This document shows positions 52,200-60,550 of a stretch of 64,000 bases of DNA, piece after piece. Source of the stretch: an uncultured Lachnospiraceae bacterium. Its GTDB lineage: Bacteria > Bacillota > Clostridia > Lachnospirales > Lachnospiraceae. The stretch lies in assembly GCA_947564645.1 (NCBI GenBank), contig CANOCU010000006.1, positions 1-64,000 of the forward strand, given 5' to 3'. The notes under the pieces are model-generated. The model had not been told where the DNA came from, ran no database searches, and was given only the letters and a program-made list of their open reading frames with translations. Numbering within the stretch: position 1 is the first letter of the stretch; each line of letters opens with the position of its first letter. The position numbers were made by a program, and so were the translations under genes.

Positions 52200-53696
52200 T
52201 CAAAGTCTTCCCACTTCCCGGCAGATCCGGTCATACTCCTCTTCATCCAGCCTGTATTTCTTCTTATATAAGAAGTAGGAAAGCAGCATCAGCGCGCACG
52301 GCAGCACCGTCATCGTGATCAGAAGCCCCGTACTCTGCCACGCCATGACACCACTGTATCTGCCGCCCGTCGTTCCAAAGATAACGCTCGATATCTCCGT
52401 CAGCTTCTGCTCCTCCGTGAGCAGTCCCTGGGCACACTGCTGTTCTAAGTCGGAGATCTGGTTGGTATAACCCGTCACCCCGAAGAGCAAATAGGAGGCG
52501 GACGTAAGCGCCACGATCAGCGCCGAACTCATTTTGGTGATAAAAGGCCGAAGCGACGTGATAATGCCCTCATCTCTCGTTCCGAATTTATATTCATTGT
52601 ACTCCACCGTATTCATAATGGAGATCATCATGATCAGATAGAAGCAGTACTGCCCGAAATTGGAAAGCATAAAGCCCACCGTGAGCAGGCCGAATTTCCC
52701 CATGCCGTTCCCCGGAACCGGCAGGCACACAAGCATCAGACCATATCCGGCCACCGAGAACGCCGCCATGATCCCCATCAGCTTCTTCCGATGAAGCCGC
52801 CTGGAAATAGCCGGATAGAAGACCATCAGAAAGGCCGTGGCAAACATTCCCACCATCGTAAACAGCGAATACAGCCCGCCATCATAGCCAAAGGTGAAAT
52901 AAATATATGTGGAACCGATCCCGCCGCCCACGAGTCCGTTTCCCACCTGCTGGATCAGGAAAATGACCGCGATCCACACCAGCTGGTCATTCCGGGCGAT
53001 CGTTCGGAAGACCTGCCTTAAGGAGAATCGCTCCTTTTTCTTTTCCGCAGGAACCGCTTCCCGGTTCTCCCGCACCCCGAACAGCGTAAACAGGATAAAA
53101 AGCGAGGACAGAACGGCGATCACCATGGCGATCCGCCCGTAAGCCACCGCCGTGCTGCCGCCGATCGCCGTCTGCCCCGTGCTGAACATGGGGATCAGGA
53201 TGGATGCCAGCACCCCGCCGATCCCTGCAAAGAGCGTCGCCCTGGACGTAAACTGATTCCTGGCGTCGGCATCCGACCCCAGCGCCGGGATCATCCCCCA
53301 GTAGGAAATATCACTCATCGTATAGGTAATACTGAATGCAAAATACATCAAGGCAAAGAACCACACAAAAGCCCACCCCTGCAGCTGCACATTGAACAGC
53401 AGGACGATCACCACCGAAGTGGACAGTCCCCCGGCTAGCAGCCAGGGCTTAAACTTCCCGTATTTCGACCGGGTCCGCTCAATGATATTCCCCATCACCG
53501 GGTCGTTTAAGGCGTCGAACACCCGGGCCGCGATCATGATCCCCGTGACAGCCGCCACCTGTGCGCCGCTTAGGGTATGCGTAAACAGCACGAAGGTCAG
53601 CAGATAACTGTTGATCAGGCTGTACACCATATCCCTGCCCACCGTCCCCAGCGGAAAATACAGCAGATTCTTCTTCGTTCGCTTCTTGTCTTCCAT
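52200..53696 (-). CDS. GPH family sugar:cation symporter
   Basis: 498 residues from the ATG at 53696 (GGGAGGAAAAG before it); the 135-residue in-frame extension upstream is a shadow of the ECF gene. Twelve membrane segments. The N-terminus LLYFPLGTVGRDMVYSLINS, DALNDPVMGNIIERTRSKYG and the later NQFTSRATLFAGIG are GPH (MelB-like) features. It imports a glycoside with a cation. Next on the same strand is the GH13 gene, so an alpha-glucoside is the likely substrate. Confidence 0.9.
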   Translation of the reverse strand: MEDKKRTKKNLLYFPLGTVGRDMVYSLINSYLLTFVLFTHTLSGAQVAAVTGIMIAARVFDALNDPVMGNIIERTRSKYGKFKPWLLAGGLSTSVVIVLLFNVQLQGWAFVWFFALMYFAFSITYTMSDISYWGMIPALGSDADARNQFTSRATLFAGIGGVLASILIPMFSTGQTAIGGSTAVAYGRIAMVIAVLSSLFILFTLFGVRENREAVPAEKKKERFSLRQVFRTIARNDQLVWIAVIFLIQQVGNGLVGGGIGSTYIYFTFGYDGGLYSLFTMVGMFATAFLMVFYPAISRRLHRKKLMGIMAAFSVAGYGLMLVCLPVPGNGMGKFGLLTVGFMLSNFGQYCFYLIMMISIMNTVEYNEYKFGTRDEGIITSLRPFITKMSSALIVALTSASYLLFGVTGYTNQISDLEQQCAQGLLTEEQKLTEISSVIFGTTGGRYSGVMAWQSTGLLITMTVLPCALMLLSYFLYKKKYRLDEEEYDRICREVGRL

Positions 53697-53764
53697 CTTT
53701 TCCTCCCGTCTCCCTGTTACCCCTTCTCCCTTCAAACTATACCATACTTGCACGCAACAGAAAA

Positions 53765-53787
53765 GCGGAGAAGATACACTTCCCCGC
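53765..53787. terminator. Terminator after the ECF S-component gene
   Basis: On the minus strand GCGGGGAAG pairs with CTTCTCCGC (one G-U) around TGTAT and is followed by TTTTCTGTT. T-rich sequence also follows on the plus strand. Confidence 0.7.
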
Positions 53788-53794
53788 CCCTTTT

Positions 53795-54337
53795 TTATTT
53801 TGTATGCTCTTCCGCAAACCGCAGCAGCGATATGACCGGCACGATCAGGATACCGCAGAAGAAATTGCTCACACCGTGAATAAAGTCCCAGGGCAGTCCC
53901 GCGATGATCCATGCGATCATTCCCTTGAAATTCAGCCCGAACAAGATCGCCTGCGCCGGTGCATACAGCGTGCCGAACAGGAACCCATGGGCCGCGCACA
54001 CCGTCATATAGACGAAGGGCTGATATCTCTTCGGCATCTGCCGCGGCAGCAGCATCACTGCTCCCCAGAGGACTGTCCATAGATACAGGTATGGAACCCA
54101 CCACGTGGCGAATCCGCTGAAAATACCGTTCAGAAGCACATAAAGATAGATCGGATACAGCGCCTTCTTCCGGTAGACCACGGTAAAGGCCACCACGAAG
54201 GTGCCTAACAGATGCACGTTGGGAAGCACCTCCATCAGCATTTTGGAAGCGTACATCACCGCCCCCAGCATAGCGAAAACCGTGAGTTCTCTGGTCGTCA
54301 GCCGCTTGCCGCCCGTCTTACTCCACCTTGAGGGCAT
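53795..54337 (-). CDS. ECF transporter S-component, probably for cobalamin
   Basis: 180 residues from the ATG at 54337, inside the end of the DUF4430 gene (20-nt overlap), with GGAAGGGGACAGCT before it; the longer frame is unsupported. About six membrane segments; the N-terminus TTRELTVFAMLGAVMYASKM is typical of ECF S-components, and LNFKGMIAWIIAGLPWDFIH near residue 150 is a family motif. S-components bind a vitamin and work with a shared EcfA/EcfT energy unit, which is not in the window. The upstream cobalamin riboswitch and the DUF4430 partner point to B12 or a precursor. Confidence 0.82.
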   Translation of the reverse strand: MPSRWSKTGGKRLTTRELTVFAMLGAVMYASKMLMEVLPNVHLLGTFVVAFTVVYRKKALYPIYLYVLLNGIFSGFATWWVPYLYLWTVLWGAVMLLPRQMPKRYQPFVYMTVCAAHGFLFGTLYAPAQAILFGLNFKGMIAWIIAGLPWDFIHGVSNFFCGILIVPVISLLRFAEEHTK

Positions 54338-54788
54338 AGCTGTCCCCTTCCACAATCTCCGTAACGTCAACGCCCGAAGCCGCATACTCGTCGTTGACAT
54401 AGAAGGCCCAGTAAACGCCGTCCGCATCATAATCCGCGGTAATGCCGTTCACCGTCTTCACATAAAGGCCGTATTCCCCTTCCTCACCGTCGATCAGGTT
54501 AAGCTCCTGCAGCGCCTCCCCCACGGTCTCCTTGTCCGTATGGATCGTAAACTGCGTCTCGTTACCGTCCTTGTCCGTCACGGTCAGGGCAAATTCCTTA
54601 CTGCCCTCTCCCAGCTCGCCGCCTTCCCGCTGCACATCCGCACCTGCCTGTGTGCCCTCCGCACCGGAAGCCGCCCCACTGTTCTTACTGCCATTACAAC
54701 CAACTGTACCGAGTGCCATAGCCACCATAAGCACCATACAAAGGATGAATGACGATACTTTTCTGTTGTTGCTGTGATTCATCTGCAT
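54318..54788 (-). CDS. DUF4430 lipoprotein, possible cobalamin-binding partner
   Basis: 156 residues from the ATG at 54788 (AAAGGAGA before it). Lipoprotein signal peptide with lipobox ALGTVGC, then a Gly/Ser/Ala-rich linker (SKNSGAASGAEGTQAGADVQ), then a DUF4430 domain (about 70-156: FTIHTDKETVGEALQELNLI; YWAFYVNDEYAASGVDVTEI). DUF4430 is related to the C-terminal cobalamin-capping domain of animal B12 carriers. It is encoded directly before an ECF S-component and behind a cobalamin riboswitch, so it may hold B12 outside the membrane. Confidence 0.85.
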   Translation of the reverse strand: MQMNHSNNRKVSSFILCMVLMVAMALGTVGCNGSKNSGAASGAEGTQAGADVQREGGELGEGSKEFALTVTDKDGNETQFTIHTDKETVGEALQELNLIDGEEGEYGLYVKTVNGITADYDADGVYWAFYVNDEYAASGVDVTEIVEGDSYALKVE

Positions 54789-55044
54789 GTTTTCTGTCTC
54801 CTTTGTTTTATTTGTGCCGGACTCTACCTTAAAGTAAAAGTCTTCCCGGCGTCCTTTTCTCTCTGCGGCCGGCGCTCGCGGTCGTACCAACTGTCATGGA
54901 CATCTGTGAATGGTATGGATAATCATTACTCTTCACAGTCGAAATGCGCATAAACTGCGCATTTGCGATCCAATATGGTAACGGAGAATCTCCTCTGTCC
55001 GGATATTTCGACTTGACACAAATACGCTGCCGCCTTCTCAAAGA

Positions 55045-55210
55045 AACGCAGCCGTTTCTGTACTCTCCTGCTGCGTTCTGGCTTCAATGGCTTGTCCCGG
55101 ACAGTGGCTTCCGGTCAGGCAGATATTTATTGTTTCCTATTTCTGTTACGTGTCTCACGGCGACGGGCTCGTACAGGATTTACACCTGTTTCCCCGGGCA
55201 GATTCTTATC
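55045..55210 (-). promoter_or_regulatory. Cobalamin riboswitch with terminator-like stem
   Basis: Read on the minus strand, it has the conserved core CAGGTGTAAATCCTGTACGA followed by GCCCGTCGCCGTGA, then AAGCCACTG, and a B12-box-like AAGCCAGAACGC. Right after it AACGCAGC pairs with GCTGCGTT (55045-55052 with 55070-55077) and a short T-rich stretch follows, overlapping the B12 box. This fits a transcription-terminating switch. It lies in the leader of the DUF4430-ECF operon. Confidence 0.88.
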
Positions 55211-55245
55211 TATCATAGTACTTTATGGCTGATTGGTCAAGTCAC

Positions 55246-55295
55246 AGAAAAAACCGCCCCACAGTCCGATTTGGCAGTCAGTCGTGGAGCGGTTT
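55246..55295 (-). terminator. Rho-independent terminator of the OFA transporter gene
   Basis: On the minus strand AAACCGCTCCAC pairs with GTGGGGCGGTTT (12 bp, one G-U) and is followed by six T. It lies about 32 bp after the stop at 55327. Confidence 0.88.
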
Positions 55296-55326
55296 CCCTC
55301 GCTTCTATCTTCTTATCTCTTCCTTC

Positions 55327-56634
55327 TTATTTCTTCTTCGCATCCTTATTTAACGGCCGTACCATAAACAAACTGATCAGCAGCGCCACGATATAGAGCA
55401 CGATCGTTAAGTACAGCACATTCTGGTATCCCACCGGATTGATGCTGTTGCCGTGGGAATCCTGCATAAATTCACCGGTACTGTTCACGATCAGGTTCGC
55501 CACCTGGTTACCCGTAAGTCCTGCAAACGCCCACGCCGAAAGTGTGATGCCGTGCAGCGCACTGATACTGCCCATTCCGTAATGATCGGAAAGCAGGGTC
55601 GGTACATTGGAGAAGCCACCGCCGTAACCTGCATTGACTACGAAGATCAGTCCCAGTACAAGCACTACCAGAAGCATGTTGCCCTGTCCGTTCTTGATGC
55701 CGCCGGTCACCATTACCAATGCGGTAAAGATGATGGAAAGCACGAAGATCAGCTTGTAGATGGTGTTCCTGTCCTTCATGGTGTCAGCCCATGCGGAGAA
55801 ACCGAGACGTCCGCCTGCATTGAAGACTGCGGAAACCGTGGAGATCACGCCCACGGCGCCTGCCAGGCCGATACATTTCACGATCATCTTCTCCTGAGAG
55901 ATCAATGCCAGGCCGCAGGTAATATTGATGTAGAACATCAACCAGATACCGATATAGTTGGCAACCGGTCTGGTCTTGATCACAGCCATAATACTCTGAC
56001 CCTTCTCCTTCTTCTGCGGCTCATGCCAGCCTGCCGGTTTCTTCAGCAAGATATGGCCCGTGAACATCATCACAAAATATACCACCGCCAGGATCAGGAA
56101 CATCTTGTAGATACCACCCTCTCCCAGATTGTCCAGCATCGCCTGCATGATCGGGCTGGCGATCGCCTTCGCCGCACCGAAACCTGCCACTGCCAGTCCG
56201 GTCGCCAGACCCTTCCGGTCTTCAAACCATAGCATAAGCGTCTTGACGGGAGACAGGTAACCGGTTCCCAGACCGATACCCATGATAAAACCATAACATA
56301 TGTAGATACCGATAAGCGCCAACGGGCTCTGCTGATGCTGTCCGCCGTAATAGATGAAAAATCCGGTACCTGCCATACCTGCCGCGAAACAGATCGCTGC
56401 GATCAGGGATGATTTGTGGATATCCTTCTCCACCACATTACCCAGGAATGCCGCCGACATACCCAGGAAGAAGATTGCGAAACTGAACGCCCACTCCGTC
56501 GCACCCTTGGAGAACCCGATATAATCTGCTATCTCCTGACTGAAGATCGACCAGCAGTAAACCGTACCGATACTGCAATGAAGTAAGAGCGCCGGAATCG
56601 CGGCACAAACCCATTTGTTTTGACTCTTGTTCAT
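55327..56634 (-). CDS. OFA family major facilitator transporter
   Basis: 435 residues, start preceded by AGAGGATAGAGTTTAAC. Twelve membrane segments. The N-terminus ALLLHCSIGTVYCWSIFSQE and the later GIGLGTGYLSPVKTLMLWFE and DRKGLATGLAVAGFGAAKAI are signature segments of the oxalate/formate antiporter (OFA) family. Substrates in this family include oxalate, formate, lactate, pyruvate and other small acids. No oxalate decarboxylation genes lie nearby, so the substrate is open. Single gene with its own terminator. Confidence 0.88.
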   Translation of the reverse strand: MNKSQNKWVCAAIPALLLHCSIGTVYCWSIFSQEIADYIGFSKGATEWAFSFAIFFLGMSAAFLGNVVEKDIHKSSLIAAICFAAGMAGTGFFIYYGGQHQQSPLALIGIYICYGFIMGIGLGTGYLSPVKTLMLWFEDRKGLATGLAVAGFGAAKAIASPIMQAMLDNLGEGGIYKMFLILAVVYFVMMFTGHILLKKPAGWHEPQKKEKGQSIMAVIKTRPVANYIGIWLMFYINITCGLALISQEKMIVKCIGLAGAVGVISTVSAVFNAGGRLGFSAWADTMKDRNTIYKLIFVLSIIFTALVMVTGGIKNGQGNMLLVVLVLGLIFVVNAGYGGGFSNVPTLLSDHYGMGSISALHGITLSAWAFAGLTGNQVANLIVNSTGEFMQDSHGNSINPVGYQNVLYLTIVLYIVALLISLFMVRPLNKDAKKK

Positions 56635-56850
56635 GTTAAACTCTATCCTCTCTTTCGTCTTTAAAATCTTTTATCTATTTTACTATTAATTAAGAAAGAT
56701 TTCAATTCCAAATGCCAAAAAGCTCCCCGCGATTCTCGCCATTCTCTTAAATTTCCGGACAAAACTTTTCTTTTTCTGAATCACACCGCATTTCTCCCAC
56801 GTTATAATAAGCAAAGATCGTATAATCTTTCACAAACAACGAAGCAGGCA

Positions 56851-57447
56851 ATGCCACAGCAGGTAACATCCAGGACCGGACGGACGGGAAGGATGACAGG
56901 AAGGCAGGATATCACTTTGACGCACGAGGACGAACTGATCCGACAGATTCAAAAAGGCAGGCAGGAATGTCTGGACGAACTCATAGAGCTGTATTACCCT
57001 GCCATCCTCCGCTACTGCATGTGGCATATGCCGGATACGGAGAGCGCCCAGGATGCCACACAGGAGACCTTTCTCAAGCTGGTGCGTTTTATCGGGCGTT
57101 ATGAGCACAGAGGACAGTTCAGGGCCTTCCTCTACCGGATCGCCGCCAACACCTGCATCGATCTCCGGCGCCGTCTTCCCCCGCAGGAGCCTTTCCCCGA
57201 AGAACCCGGTCAGGTCCTCTGCCGGCCGGAATCCGGTTATCAGGCCGCGGAGGACAGACAGCTCCTCGCCACAGCCTTTGCCATACTGCCGGATGAACAA
57301 CGTGAACTGATCCTGCTGCGCTACGGACAGGAACTGACCCTGCGGGAGATTGCCGCCGTCACCGGTAAACCCCTGCGCACCGTACAGACAAAGCTGAGCA
57401 GGGCGGTGAAAAAGATGCGGGCGCATTTGGACGATATATCCTGTTAA
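56851..57447 (+). CDS. ECF-type RNA polymerase sigma factor
   Basis: Up to 198 residues. The start is uncertain: 56851 gives the longest form, while ATG 56893 or TTG 56918 are possible and none has an ideal site. Sigma region 2 reads GRQECLDELIELYYPAILRY, then DATQETFLKLVRFIGRYEHR. Region 4 is LPDEQRELILLRYGQELTLR then EIAAVTGKPLRTVQTKLSRA. ECF sigma factors direct polymerase to stress or envelope promoters and are held by an anti-sigma factor. The following membrane gene is the candidate for that role. TATAAT-like boxes lie upstream at 56803 and 56821. Confidence 0.9.
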   Translation: MPQQVTSRTGRTGRMTGRQDITLTHEDELIRQIQKGRQECLDELIELYYPAILRYCMWHMPDTESAQDATQETFLKLVRFIGRYEHRGQFRAFLYRIAANTCIDLRRRLPPQEPFPEEPGQVLCRPESGYQAAEDRQLLATAFAILPDEQRELILLRYGQELTLREIAAVTGKPLRTVQTKLSRAVKKMRAHLDDISC

Positions 57448-57479
57448 CTATTATTAACCAATTAAGAAAGGAAGATCTT

Positions 57480-58253
57480 ATGAAGCACAACGAACAATGG
57501 AGCGCCTTCTTTGCGATCGAAAAAGACTTGCCATACAGGTCCCATATGGAGGTGACAAAAGAACGCGCCCGGCTTTCTCTGACCGCTGCCGTTTCGGCTG
57601 CCAGGCACGGCCCCTCCCTTTCCTTCGGCGCTCTCATCAGAAAACAGCTTCGATTTTTTGCCTGGAAGATCTGGTTCTTACAGGGCATGATACTGGCCGC
57701 GCTCTGTACCGCTTTCCTCTGTCTGTACCATGAAAGTGCCCTGAGCTGGTTTGCCGCCACTCTGCCGAAATTCCTCTGCTGCTGCAGCGGAGCCGTAGCG
57801 CTGAGCGCCGTTCCGTTACTGCGAAGATCCTTCCGGTATCGGATGATGGAACTGGAACAGTCAACGCGCTTCTCCGTCACCGGAAGTTTGGCCGCACAGC
57901 TTCTTTTTATCGGAATCGGAGACCTGACCATGCTGACTGTACTGGCTGGTATTGTGTGGCAGTACGGCTTGAACGGTTCAGTCATATTCATTTCTCTTGT
58001 GATACCGTTCCTGACCACTGCCGCCACATGCCTGATGCTGTGGATCCGGACAACACCGTCCGGCTTCGAACGACGGGCCGTTCTTCTTAGCATCACGACA
58101 ACCCTGCTGATGAATCGGCTCATTGACTGGTATCAGATTTCTTCTCTGGATGGTATTCTCTGGGGATGGTGTCTGTATGCGCTCATCTGCCTTGCGATCC
58201 TGTACCATGCATACAGGAAGCTGCGAAGCATCAGCTACACGGAGCATATGTGA
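57480..58253 (+). CDS. Multi-spanning membrane protein, possible anti-sigma factor
   Basis: 257 residues, ATG preceded by GAAAGGAAGATCTT. A soluble N-terminal part of about 55 residues (MKHNEQWSAFFAIEKDLPYR) is followed by six membrane segments (WFLQGMILAALCTAFLCLYH; LAAQLLFIGIGDLTMLTVLA; WGWCLYALICLAILYHAYRK). A cytoplasmic N-terminus plus membrane segments, 32 bp after a sigma gene, fits an anti-sigma factor. No zinc-binding anti-sigma motif is seen, so this rests on position. It could also be a membrane part of the ABC system that follows. Confidence 0.6.
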   Translation: MKHNEQWSAFFAIEKDLPYRSHMEVTKERARLSLTAAVSAARHGPSLSFGALIRKQLRFFAWKIWFLQGMILAALCTAFLCLYHESALSWFAATLPKFLCCCSGAVALSAVPLLRRSFRYRMMELEQSTRFSVTGSLAAQLLFIGIGDLTMLTVLAGIVWQYGLNGSVIFISLVIPFLTTAATCLMLWIRTTPSGFERRAVLLSITTTLLMNRLIDWYQISSLDGILWGWCLYALICLAILYHAYRKLRSISYTEHM

Positions 58254-58382
58254 TCATGCTTCGCCCGACCGGCATCAGGCCTGAAACGCCCTGAGGGAAA
58301 AAGGATGTACTCAACACCTGCACTGTATAAAGAGCAGATCCGGATAACAGGAAAGAAACAAACACGCTGTAAGGAGGTATCC

Positions 58383-59261
58383 ATGGAACTCACATTAGAA
58401 CATGTATCAAAACATTTCAAAGACAGAAAAGAAAACAAGAAGGCCGTAGACGACGTCAGTCTGCAGTTTCAACCCGGCGTCTGGGGACTGCTTGGCGCCA
58501 ACGGCTCCGGCAAGACCACCCTGATGCGCATGATCTGCGGGATCATGAAGCCCACTTCGGGCCGCATCCTCTATGACGGCGTGGAGATCGATCAGCTGGG
58601 TGACGCCTACCGGGACGTGATCGGGTATCTGCCCCAGGAATTCGGCTTTTATCCGGAATTTACCGTACAACAGTATCTGGAATATATCGCCGCCCTGAAA
58701 GGCCTGACGGACAAACAGGCCGGACAAAAGATCGACGAACTGTTAACCCGCCTGTCTCTGGAAGATGTCCGGCGGAAAAGGATCTCCAAGCTCTCCGGCG
58801 GCATGAAACGCCGGGTCGGCATCGGTCAGGCACTTTTAAACGATCCCGAATTTCTTGTGCTGGATGAGCCGACCAGCGGATTAGATCCCGGCGAACGCGT
58901 CCGCTTCCGCAACCTGCTGTCGGAATTTGCCCACGACAGGATCGTTCTGATCTCCACCCATATCGTGTCAGATATCGAATACATCGCGACCCGTAACGCC
59001 ATTATGAAGAACGGCGCCATCCTGCAGGTCGGTTCCACCCAGGAACTGGTCGTCCAGATGGAAGGGCGGGTCTTCGAGGCTTCGATTGATCCCCGGGACT
59101 TAAGCCGCCTGGAAGAAAAGGTACAGGTGGTCAACGTTCGCAACGAAGCCGACGGCAGCGTTTCCCTGCGCTATCTGGGAACTCCAGATGATATCCCACA
59201 GGCAAGGCCGCAGGACCCCCGTCTGGAAGACCTGTACCTGGAACTGTTTCCCAAGAGATGA
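58383..59261 (+). CDS. ABC transporter ATPase (export type)
   Basis: 292 residues from the ATG at 58383, which follows an ideal TAAGGAGGTATCC; an in-frame extension upstream is rejected. Walker A LLGANGSGKTTLMRMICGI (about 38-56), Q-loop IGYLPQEFGFYPEFTVQQYL, signature ISKLSGGMKRRVGIGQALLN, Walker B FLVLDEPTSGLDPGERVRF and the H-loop IVLISTHIVSDIEYIA. The C-terminal extension (about 215-292) is like that of CcmA/BcrA-type ATPases. It overlaps or nearly touches the permease gene and lies in the sigma factor operon. Confidence 0.93.
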   Translation: MELTLEHVSKHFKDRKENKKAVDDVSLQFQPGVWGLLGANGSGKTTLMRMICGIMKPTSGRILYDGVEIDQLGDAYRDVIGYLPQEFGFYPEFTVQQYLEYIAALKGLTDKQAGQKIDELLTRLSLEDVRRKRISKLSGGMKRRVGIGQALLNDPEFLVLDEPTSGLDPGERVRFRNLLSEFAHDRIVLISTHIVSDIEYIATRNAIMKNGAILQVGSTQELVVQMEGRVFEASIDPRDLSRLEEKVQVVNVRNEADGSVSLRYLGTPDDIPQARPQDPRLEDLYLELFPKR

Positions 59262-59290
59262 GAAAAGTCAAAAAAGAAAGGATCACAACT

Positions 59291-60535
59291 ATGTGGAGAT
59301 TATACAGACAAGAATTAAAACGCATCCTGTGCACCAGAAGCACCCTTCTGTTTCTGGCGGCGGCACTGGCATTGTCAGTCTTTATGGCCTGGGTGCCGGT
59401 CACATACGAGCGCTATACCTATGAAGAAAACGGAAAAGAAATCACGATAGAAGGCGCCAAAGCCCTGGCCCTCACGAAACAGATGGAAGCTCCCTCCGCC
59501 GGGGAAGTGACCCCGCAGAAACTGGCCGAAGGTCTCTCCTACTACCACAAAAATCTGGAAATCTACGGTGATTTCTATAACGAGGATTTCCCGTTAAATC
59601 TCAAAGTGCGGGAAATCTATCCCTGGCGGCCGCTGCTGCAAAGGCTCCGTGAAGCCATGGCCGATCCGGTAAACGGCCTTGCACTGGAATATACGGAAAT
59701 TTCCGAAGAGGACGCCCTGGCCTTCTACGACCACTGCCGGAGCCATATCGCCGACCTGATGCGGTTGGAACAGAGAAACAATCCCCAAGCACAACAGACC
59801 GCAATAGAAATGTACGAAAAAGTTGAAACACCCTTTTACTACTATCCCGGCTACAACACCAATATGGCTGAATACGAAGGGCTCTGTCTCTTCCTGCTCA
59901 TGTTCCTGTGCGTGATGATCACCGCTCCGCTTTTCTGCTGTGAATATCAAACCGGCGCAGACGATATCCTGCGCAGCACCAGACACGGCCGCAAGCGGCT
60001 TGCCCTGGTCAAGATCTTCGCTGCCCTGAGCATCGGGATCGCTGTTTTTATTCCCTGTATGATCATCTTCCAACTTATTTCCAACAGCCTGTTCGGCTGG
60101 GAGTGCCGGCAGACCTCCATGCAGATCCTGTTCTCGGTGGTCAGCCTGCTTGACATGAATGTAGGGCAGATGCAGAATCTTGTCATGCTGGGCGGCTTTG
60201 TAACGCTGCTCTCCAGTATCAGTTGCGTGCTCTTTCTCTCCGCCGCCTGCAAAAACACTACGGCAGCCATCGGGCTGGCCATCGCCTCCGCCCTCCTGCC
60301 GTCCCTTTTCTATATGCTGATCGGCGGCAGACTTGGATCCTGCCTGCGGGTACTGCTTCCCTCCGGCGGGTTGGGCGGCAGCAACGCCTTCCTGTATGCC
60401 GTGACGGATTTTGAATTCCTGAAAGTCGGCCCATTCTCCGTATGGACGCCCTGGCTGTTACTCATCGTCCCGGCGCTTGAGATTCCGGTGTTCCTCTGGC
60501 TCACCGTGCGGACTTACTGCCGCCGGTCACTATAA
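59291..60535 (+). CDS. ABC transporter permease (ABC-2-like)
   Basis: 414 residues from the ATG at 59291 (AGAAAGGATCACAACT); an in-frame ATG at 59258 overlaps the ATPase stop and is also possible. A first membrane segment (TLLFLAAALALSVFMAWVPV) is followed by a large extracellular domain of about 170 residues and then five more segments (LCLFLLMFLCVMITAPLFCC; AALSIGIAVFIPCMIIFQLI; LGLAIASALLPSLFY-like). This shape fits ABC-2-type exporters of lipids, peptides or antibiotics. Partner of the ATPase encoded just before. It ends 15 bp from the convergent metallo-beta-lactamase gene. Confidence 0.85.
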   Translation: MWRLYRQELKRILCTRSTLLFLAAALALSVFMAWVPVTYERYTYEENGKEITIEGAKALALTKQMEAPSAGEVTPQKLAEGLSYYHKNLEIYGDFYNEDFPLNLKVREIYPWRPLLQRLREAMADPVNGLALEYTEISEEDALAFYDHCRSHIADLMRLEQRNNPQAQQTAIEMYEKVETPFYYYPGYNTNMAEYEGLCLFLLMFLCVMITAPLFCCEYQTGADDILRSTRHGRKRLALVKIFAALSIGIAVFIPCMIIFQLISNSLFGWECRQTSMQILFSVVSLLDMNVGQMQNLVMLGGFVTLLSSISCVLFLSAACKNTTAAIGLAIASALLPSLFYMLIGGRLGSCLRVLLPSGGLGGSNAFLYAVTDFEFLKVGPFSVWTPWLLLIVPALEIPVFLWLTVRTYCRRSL

Positions 60536-60550
60536 GATTCCGACAGGATC

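Noticed and set aside
53697..54104. N-terminal extension of the GPH symporter frame
   Set aside because: The 135 extra residues are in a shadow frame of the ECF S-component gene, and a strong ribosome site marks the start at 53696.
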